Shown here in pieces: positions 21,183 through 26,757 of a stretch of 26,757 nucleotides of DNA (its first letter is position 1; each line of letters starts with the position of its first letter). A program made the position numbers and the translations under genes. The notes beneath the pieces are model-generated. The model had not been told where the DNA came from. It saw only the letters and a program-made list of their open reading frames with translations, and did no database searches. Origin of the DNA: an uncultured Chloroflexota bacterium (GTDB lineage Bacteria > Chloroflexota > Anaerolineae > B4-G1 > DUEL01); assembly GCA_937138275.1 (NCBI GenBank), contig CAKZOY010000483.1, positions 1 through 26,757 on the forward strand, read 5' to 3'.

Positions 21183-22649
21183 ATGCCTTCGGGGCCTTTG
21201 CTTGCTGCCGGACGGACTCGGAAGACCGCTTCCCACCGGGATGCCGACCGCTTCGTCCTCACCGTTGCCCTGCTCCTGGTCGCCCTGATCACGGCCCGCA
21301 CCCCCGCCGACCCCGACATGTGGTGGCACCTCGCCGCCGGGCGGGAGATGCTGGCGCGCGGGGAGATTCTGACCCGGGACGTCTTCTCCTATACCCGTTC
21401 GGGCGCCCCCTGGACCAACGCCTTCTGGCTGGCGGACATCGGGATGTACCTCTTGCAACGCGTCGGCGGTTTCCCTGCCCTCTCGCTGGCGATGGCGCTC
21501 CTGGCCGCCCTGACGATGGCCATCGTCCATCGGCAGATGGCGGGGCCATCCATTCTGCGCGCAGGGTTCCTGGTCCTGGCGACGGTCGCCGCAGCGCCCG
21601 CCTGGTCGCCCCGACCGCAGTTGCTTTCCTACCTGCTCCTGGCGCTCCTGGACTGCCTGCTGCGCCGATGGCGGGAGGGTGCTCCAAAACGGTTCTGGCT
21701 GCTGGTCCCCCTCTTCGCGCTCTGGGCGAACCTGCACGGGGGCTTCATCTGGGGATTCCTCCTGCTGGTGGCCGTGCTGGCGGGCGAAACTCTGGACCGT
21801 TTGACCGGTTGGGGCAACGGCCTGGCCTGGCGGGACATCCGCAACCTGGCCCTTTTCACCGCGCTGTCCGCCCTGGCCGTCCTGCTCAACCCCAACGGCC
21901 CTGCTATCTGGCGCCTCCCCTTCTACACCGTCTCCGTCTCGCTCCGCATTCAGGAGTGGCACTCCCCGGATTTCCACCGGATAGACTTCCATCCGATGCT
22001 CTGGTTGCTGTTTTTGCTGACGGTCGGGCTGGCGCGCTCGCGGGAACGGCCCGACCTGGGATCGCTTTTCAAGGTGCTGGGTTTCGCCTATATGGCCTTT
22101 GTCTCCGTGCGCGCGGTGGCCGTATACGCCATCGTGACGGCCCCGGTGGTCGCCCGGGTGCTGGCGGGGACGATGAGCCCCGCCCTGGGCGAACGATTGC
22201 GCGGAAGGGACGCGCTTCCTTTGCCGGTGCGGCGCCTGATCAACGGCGCGCTGGTGGTCGCGCTGGCCGCGGCGGTGCTGGCGCGCGCCCTGCTCCTCTC
22301 CTCCCCCGCGCGGGTGGAGCGGTCGTACCCCGCCGCGGCGGTCGCATGGCTGCGGGAGCACCGTCCCGAAGGCAACCTCCTCAACTCCTACAACTGGGGC
22401 GGCTATCTCCTCTGGGCGCTCCCCGAATACCCGGTGTTCGCGGACGGCCGGGCGGACCTCTACGGGGACGAACTCCTCTCCCAGTGGTGGCAGGTGGTGA
22501 GTGGGGAGGAGGCGGGCTGGGACGTCCTGGAACAGTGGGGCGTCCGCCTGATCCTGCTGGAGCCCGATTGGCCCGTGGTGCGGGAACTGCCCGCGCGGGG
22601 GTGGAGGGAACTGTATCAGGATGAAGTTGCCGTGATCTTCGGGAGGTAA
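21183..22649 (+). CDS. Multi-pass GT-C-like membrane protein, D-x-WWHL family
   Basis: A 488-residue membrane protein with about ten hydrophobic helices. The first external loop has D43-x-D45-x-WWHL (45-50), the acidic-plus-WWHL pattern expected at a GT-C catalytic site. FSYTRSGAPWTNAFWLADI and LLNPNGPAIWRLPFYTV follow. The C-terminal soluble part (about 385-488) has NSYNWGGYLLWALPEYPVFADGR and ends DEVAVIFGR. It is paralogous to the gene at 25151. I recognise the type (common in Chloroflexota and usually left hypothetical) but not a tested function. The ATG at 21183 is chosen because GAGGAG lies four bases upstream; an in-frame ATG at 21171 lies within the previous gene. Confidence 0.72.
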   Translation: MPSGPLLAAGRTRKTASHRDADRFVLTVALLLVALITARTPADPDMWWHLAAGREMLARGEILTRDVFSYTRSGAPWTNAFWLADIGMYLLQRVGGFPALSLAMALLAALTMAIVHRQMAGPSILRAGFLVLATVAAAPAWSPRPQLLSYLLLALLDCLLRRWREGAPKRFWLLVPLFALWANLHGGFIWGFLLLVAVLAGETLDRLTGWGNGLAWRDIRNLALFTALSALAVLLNPNGPAIWRLPFYTVSVSLRIQEWHSPDFHRIDFHPMLWLLFLLTVGLARSRERPDLGSLFKVLGFAYMAFVSVRAVAVYAIVTAPVVARVLAGTMSPALGERLRGRDALPLPVRRLINGALVVALAAAVLARALLLSSPARVERSYPAAAVAWLREHRPEGNLLNSYNWGGYLLWALPEYPVFADGRADLYGDELLSQWWQVVSGEEAGWDVLEQWGVRLILLEPDWPVVRELPARGWRELYQDEVAVIFGR

Positions 22650-22653
22650 AGCG

Positions 22654-23967
22654 ATGAAGCGAAAGCCCTGGCGACCATTTCAGCATCTCGGCCCTCAGGA
22701 ACGGCGCAACCTGGCCCTGGCGGCCGTCTTCGCCTTCTACGCCGCATACATCGGGATGGGCCTGTACTGGAACAACCTGTTCACTGCTCTTGGCACGGAT
22801 TACCTTGCCTTCTGGAGCGCTGGGTATCTGGCGAACACCGAGGGGTATGCTCGCACCTACGACCTGGACGCGCTCCGAAGGGTGCAATCTCCCTGGGTGC
22901 CCGACCCCGCCGATCCTTCCTTGGTGTTCACGCCATTGCCATCGCTTTTTCTTCCGGTCTTCCTGCCGGTTTTTCAAGTCTTTGCGCTTCTCCCGGCGGA
23001 CTGGAGTTTGCTGGTCTGGACGGCGCTGAGTCTGCTCCTGCTGGTTTTCTACCTGCGCTTTTTTGCGGCGCGCATTGCGGCGGGGCACCGGGACGGCCGG
23101 TGGTCACTGGCAATGATGCTCTCGTTCCCGGTCTTCTGGAGCCTGGTCTGGGGGCAGCTCAATTTCCTGCTCCTGGTCTGTGTGGGGGAATTTCTGCGGG
23201 CGGTGGTGGCGGGCAAGCCCTTTCGGGCGGGGCTGTGGCTGGGCGGCCTGCTGCTCAAGCCCCAGACGCTGGTTCTGATCGTTCCGGCCCTGCTCCTGCA
23301 GCGTTCCTGGAAGACCTTGAGCGGGTTTGCCATAGCCTCCGTGGTTGCGCTGGTGGGGTCTGTCGGGATCGGCGGCCCCGAGGCGATGCGTCGTCTGGTA
23401 GACCTGTGGCTGGGTAGTGCGTCCGGTCTGCCGAGCAACAATCCCCAATATATGGTGAACTGGCGGATGGTGGGGATCAACCTGAGTTCCCTCGCCGGTT
23501 CGGAGGTCAGTTGGGGCATCGCGCTGGCGGGGCTGGCTTTAACCCTCCTGGCGGCCCTCTCCTTCTGGCTGCGCCCCCTTTCTCCCGTTTCCCCGAAATT
23601 CGGGGTGGCCCTCCTGGGGACGATGGCTGCCACCTGCGCGAGTGCCTGGCATTCCCATCTGCATATGATGACGATTCTGATCCCTCTTTTGCTGTATCTT
23701 CTTTATCAGCGCTGCCTTTCTGTTGCTCTGATGGACCTCTGGCTGTTCCCGGTGCCCGTACTGATGCTGGTGGGTTTCCTCCTGGACCTGATGGGGAAAT
23801 TCCGGATTTTGCCCTGTATCCCCCCCGAGGGATTGGTAGTTACCGAAAGGATGCTGGCGTTTTCGGGATGGGGGATGTGCCTCTTTCTCCTTTTCTGGGC
23901 CGTGCGGAGCATTCGTCGCCTGGATGGGAGTGGACGGGGCGGAAGTGCGGCTGGTCCGGAATTTTAG
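22654..23967 (+). CDS. GT87-like membrane glycosyltransferase (GT-C fold)
   Basis: A 437-residue multi-pass membrane protein of the GT87 type. The first external loop reads GTDYLAFWSAGYL with the likely catalytic D49. LVFTPLPSLFLPVFLPVFQ, WGQLNFLLLVCVGEFLRA and the GLLLKPQTLVLIVPALLL block (the KPQ signature of the family) follow. A GGGAGGT box lies seven bases before the ATG, and only four bases separate it from the previous stop, so it is co-transcribed with the D-x-WWHL protein upstream. Donor is presumably a polyprenyl-phosphate sugar; acceptor unknown. Confidence 0.8.
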   Translation: MKRKPWRPFQHLGPQERRNLALAAVFAFYAAYIGMGLYWNNLFTALGTDYLAFWSAGYLANTEGYARTYDLDALRRVQSPWVPDPADPSLVFTPLPSLFLPVFLPVFQVFALLPADWSLLVWTALSLLLLVFYLRFFAARIAAGHRDGRWSLAMMLSFPVFWSLVWGQLNFLLLVCVGEFLRAVVAGKPFRAGLWLGGLLLKPQTLVLIVPALLLQRSWKTLSGFAIASVVALVGSVGIGGPEAMRRLVDLWLGSASGLPSNNPQYMVNWRMVGINLSSLAGSEVSWGIALAGLALTLLAALSFWLRPLSPVSPKFGVALLGTMAATCASAWHSHLHMMTILIPLLLYLLYQRCLSVALMDLWLFPVPVLMLVGFLLDLMGKFRILPCIPPEGLVVTERMLAFSGWGMCLFLLFWAVRSIRRLDGSGRGGSAAGPEF

Positions 23968-23982
23968 AGAAGGGAGAGACTT

Positions 23983-25167
23983 ATGGTCCGTCGTCGGATT
24001 CTCTACCTGAGAATACTGGAAGGGGTTCTGTTGCTCATTGCCCTGTGGGTGGTCCTACCACTGATTGCTTCTCTCCTGATGAGCCCCAAATTTTTGTCCC
24101 GGGACGATTTCTTAGAATACTGGGCTGCAGGCAGGCTGAATGCAGCGGGACAGAACCCATATGACCCGAATTTGACCTATCCTCTCCAGCGCGCCATGGG
24201 GCATATGCAAGGGATGATGATGTGGAATCCGCCATGGACGTTGGCGCTCACTATGCCCCTGGGATTTCTGCCGTACCCTGTTGCCCGAACCCTCTGGTTT
24301 TTTCTTCAACTTGTAGCTGTGGTATGGTCATCGGACCGGATCGGACACCTGACACAGGGAGGAACTTCTCGTCGCTGGATCGCCTGGTTTATCGGGCTAA
24401 CGTTCTATCCCTTTATGAGCGGTATGAACGATGGTCAGGTTACCCCAATTATCCTAATCGGGGCAGTCGGAGCGTTCATCTGGATCAAAAGGTATCCCCT
24501 TCTGGCCGGAGCAACCGCTGCCCTGCTTACCATCAAGCCCCACACGAATTACCTGATCCTCCTGGCTCTGGTCGTATGGGCTTTTACCCAAAAGCGCTGG
24601 AGTTTCTTTCTTGGCTTTGGCGGTGCTTTGCTGGGAAGCCTCGCCATCGCGATGGCGTTCAACCCCGCCGTAGTGATCCAATACCTGAACGCGTGGACCC
24701 GTTACCCGCCGACGGAATGGGCCACGCCCACCATTGGCGGCCTTCTGCGGCTCTGCCTGGGCCCGGAGCATTTTGCGCTCCAGTTGGTGGGGTCTCTCGT
24801 AGGTCTCTCTTGGTTGGCATTCTACGGGGCTCGCCGCCGGAACCGCTGGGTGTGGGAAGAAGAATTTCCGCTGATTGCTGTTGTCTCGCCGGTTACTGCT
24901 GCCTATGGCTGGATTTCCGACCTGCTCCCTGCCCTGATTGGTCTACTACCCGCTGTTCTCCGACTGCTGGTCGCTCCCCGCTCCCGGACTGCTATGGTTC
25001 TTCTTGCGTCCTACGGCCTGCTCCAAGCAATTGTGTTCATCACCGCTTTTGACCAATTATGGTACTTCTGGCTGGGTCCAGCGCTTTTGCTTTGGTTCCT
25101 TCTGGCCCGGCGGCATCTGGGGGGCTCGCTTCTTCGCAGGGAGGACGCCGATGAAACTGCGCACTGA
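23983..25167 (+). CDS. GT87-like membrane glycosyltransferase (GT-C fold)
   Basis: A 394-residue multi-pass membrane protein, third GT87 member. The first loop reads SRDDFLEYWAAGRL with D41/D42, then NPYDPNLTYPLQRAMG, MMMWNPPWTLALTMPLGFLP, GMNDGQVTPIILIGAVGAF and TIKPHTNYLILLALVV, which correspond to the family's NPP and KPQ blocks. AAGGGAGAG lies shortly before the ATG, and the gap to the previous gene is 15 bases. Its last 17 bases overlap the next gene. Base composition looks less GC-rich than the gene that follows, which could mean a different origin. Confidence 0.78.
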   Translation: MVRRRILYLRILEGVLLLIALWVVLPLIASLLMSPKFLSRDDFLEYWAAGRLNAAGQNPYDPNLTYPLQRAMGHMQGMMMWNPPWTLALTMPLGFLPYPVARTLWFFLQLVAVVWSSDRIGHLTQGGTSRRWIAWFIGLTFYPFMSGMNDGQVTPIILIGAVGAFIWIKRYPLLAGATAALLTIKPHTNYLILLALVVWAFTQKRWSFFLGFGGALLGSLAIAMAFNPAVVIQYLNAWTRYPPTEWATPTIGGLLRLCLGPEHFALQLVGSLVGLSWLAFYGARRRNRWVWEEEFPLIAVVSPVTAAYGWISDLLPALIGLLPAVLRLLVAPRSRTAMVLLASYGLLQAIVFITAFDQLWYFWLGPALLLWFLLARRHLGGSLLRREDADETAH

Positions 25168-26665
25168 CCATCTCTGGCCTCTGGTCATCCTGGCCGCGCT
25201 GGGGTTCTACGTCTCTCTCATCCCCCTGCCGCCCAACGACTTCTGGTGGCACCTGAAAATCGGGGAGATCATCTACACCACCCGCTCCATTCCGACGACC
25301 AACATGTTCGCCTGGACGCTGCCGGAGGATGCTCCTTTCACCTACGGCGTCTGGCTGGGGGAACTGCTGCTCTACGTTCTCTACCGCTGGGGCGGGCTCT
25401 CTCTGGTCATCTTCGCCCGCAACGTCCTTGTTCTGACCGCTTTCTGGCTGGCCGCGCTCACCGCCCGGGAGCGTTCCGGTTCCTGGCGCCTGGCCGCGCC
25501 CGCGCTCGCCCTGGCCGGGGGGATGTCCCTGAATAACCTCATCGTCCGCCCTCAAATCTGGTCGTTCCCCCTCTTTGCCCTCTACCTCTACCTGCTCACC
25601 CGCTACACGGCCGGACGTCTCCGCAGGGGGTGGCTGCTGCTCCTCCCGTTCCTGATGGCCTTCTGGGTCAACGTCCACGGCGCCTTTGTCCTGGGGCTGG
25701 TCCTGGTGGGCATTTTCGCTGTGGGCGAGGCGGTTCGCACCGCCGCCGGCCCCGGCAATACGATAGGGCACGACGACACCGCGCCCCTTCCCTGGAAGCG
25801 GGTCGGGTGGCTGGCTGGGGTCGGCGCGCTGACCGTCCTGGCGGCCCTCGCCAACCCGCGCGGCATCGGCATCGCCGCTTATGTGGCGGACCTGCTGACC
25901 GATAAGCCCAGCCAGGTCCTGGTGGTGGAGTGGCAATCGCCCGCGCCTTCCGGTATCCCCAACATCGTCTTCTACGTCAGCATCCTGCTCCTGCTGATGG
26001 CCCTGGCCTACGCTCGCCGCCCCCTCGCCCCCACCGACGCGCTGCTCCTGGTGGGCTTCCTCTGGCTGGCCTGGAGCGGGATGCGCTACGTCGTCTGGTA
26101 CGGGATGACGGCGATGCCCATCTTCGCCGGCGCGCTGACGGCCCTCTGGCCCCGCCTGGCCGCGCTTCCGGCCCGCCGCAGTGCGCTCAACCTGATCCTG
26201 GCGCTCTTCCTATTCGTTCCCGTCGGGATGGTTCAGCCCTGGTGGGTGGGGCGGATGCCCCTGCCGGAAAAATACTGGAAACTGGTCTGGCGGGGAACTC
26301 CGGTCGGGCCGCTGGTGAGCGTGGAAACGCCTGTGGCGGCGGTGGAATACCTGCGCGCCCATCCGGGCGGCCGTCTCTTTCACGAAATGGGCTACGGCAG
26401 TTACCTCATCTGGGCGTTGCCGGAGCAGAAAGTCTTCGTGGACCCGCGAGTGGAACTCTACCCCTACGAGCAGTGGCAGGACTATCTGCGGATCACGCGC
26501 GGGGTGCGGTACAACGAACTGCTCCAGCAGTACGGCGCGGACCGGGTTCTGCTGGACGTGGAACTCCAGCCCGAACTGGCGCGCGTCCTGGCGGATGACC
26601 CCCTCTGGGAGCAGGAATACGCCGATGAGCGCGCCCAGATATGGAAGCGTCTTGCCGGGCGATAA
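25151..26665 (+). CDS. Multi-pass GT-C-like membrane protein, D-x-WWHL family (paralogue of 21183)
   Basis: A 504-residue membrane protein of about ten to eleven helices. The first loop has PNDFWWHLKIGEII (D30, W32-W33-H34-L35), aligned with the same motif of the gene at 21183. Further matches between the two are FAWTLPEDAPFTYGVWLGEL against the FSYT block, WVNVHGAFVLG against WANLHGGFIWG, LANPRGIGIAAYVADLL, and a C-terminal domain with EMGYGSYLIWALPEQKVFVD then R-x-ELY. The ATG at 25151 has GGGAGG seven bases upstream and overlaps the previous gene by 17 bases. A longer in-frame extension lies wholly inside that gene and is rejected. Function is inferred only from fold and context. Confidence 0.75.
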   Translation: MKLRTDHLWPLVILAALGFYVSLIPLPPNDFWWHLKIGEIIYTTRSIPTTNMFAWTLPEDAPFTYGVWLGELLLYVLYRWGGLSLVIFARNVLVLTAFWLAALTARERSGSWRLAAPALALAGGMSLNNLIVRPQIWSFPLFALYLYLLTRYTAGRLRRGWLLLLPFLMAFWVNVHGAFVLGLVLVGIFAVGEAVRTAAGPGNTIGHDDTAPLPWKRVGWLAGVGALTVLAALANPRGIGIAAYVADLLTDKPSQVLVVEWQSPAPSGIPNIVFYVSILLLLMALAYARRPLAPTDALLLVGFLWLAWSGMRYVVWYGMTAMPIFAGALTALWPRLAALPARRSALNLILALFLFVPVGMVQPWWVGRMPLPEKYWKLVWRGTPVGPLVSVETPVAAVEYLRAHPGGRLFHEMGYGSYLIWALPEQKVFVDPRVELYPYEQWQDYLRITRGVRYNELLQQYGADRVLLDVELQPELARVLADDPLWEQEYADERAQIWKRLAGR

Positions 26666-26757
26666 TTGGGCAGAGCAGAGTTGGGCTTGTGGGGTGAATC
26701 ATTTTGAGAGAGTGGCGCGCCCGTGAAAAGGGGGAAGGTGGGGTTTGTGGGGGCGGC
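26666..26757. other. Gene-free end of window
   Basis: Ninety-two bases after the last stop codon. No gene, clear terminator hairpin or promoter is visible before the window ends. Confidence 0.5.

Noticed and set aside
21075..22361. 428-codon minus-strand open frame
   Set aside because: Antisense to the D-x-WWHL membrane protein; very rich in Gln, Gly and Arg, typical of the complement of a GC-rich membrane gene.

Overview
The window is GC-rich, protein-dense bacterial chromosome. Its gene content and style suggest a Chloroflexota bacterium, probably Anaerolineae-like: many polytopic GT-C/GT87 membrane proteins, a lone LysM protein, a CDF exporter with extra C-terminal repeats, a stand-alone pyruvate-kinase C-terminal-like domain, and gene-free stretches full of short degenerate and palindromic repeats. 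This placement is inference; no rRNA, tRNA or CRISPR array was seen.

Layout. (1) 179-3377, minus strand: an operon of a CDF metal exporter, a DUF2085 membrane protein and a D-cysteine desulfhydrase. It diverges from (2) 3484-5650, plus strand: rarA, a stand-alone PK_C-like domain and xseB, closed by a strong hairpin terminator facing the next operon. (3) 5701-10897, minus strand: a five-gene operon read rmd, AAA ATPase, TOPRIM/DUF4276-like partner (frameshifted), gmd, glmM. Every junction overlaps (GTGA, ATGA, 16 nt, GTGA). gmd and rmd together make GDP-D-rhamnose from GDP-mannose. The ATPase and its acidic-motif partner sit between them and look like a nuclease-type or defence-type pair. (4) 10898-11503: repeats and palindromes without a gene. 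(5) 11504-13519, plus: an NrtR-like Nudix/winged-helix protein and an orphan lipoprotein solute-binding protein. (6) 13520-14324: a second gene-free, palindrome-rich stretch with MITE-like ends. (7) 14325-14786: a secreted two-LysM protein with a clear promoter and terminator. (8) 14881-19507, plus: ftsK, a tubby/LURP-one-like protein, an AP-endonuclease-2-type TIM barrel and a GalU-like nucleotidyltransferase, mostly with overlapping starts. (9) 19508-26665: a truncated GT-C gene fragment cut by a dispersed repeat, then five tandem multi-pass membrane proteins (three GT87-like and two of a D-x-WWHL family).

How it fits together: nucleotide-sugar synthesis (GDP-rhamnose, UDP-glucose, amino-sugar phosphate for the wall) and a bank of membrane glycosyltransferases point to extracytoplasmic glycan building. 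The best candidate for an undescribed system is the ATPase plus acidic partner at 8060-9935. It is translationally coupled inside the GDP-rhamnose operon, looks lower in GC than its neighbours, and carries a one-base homopolymer frameshift in the partner.
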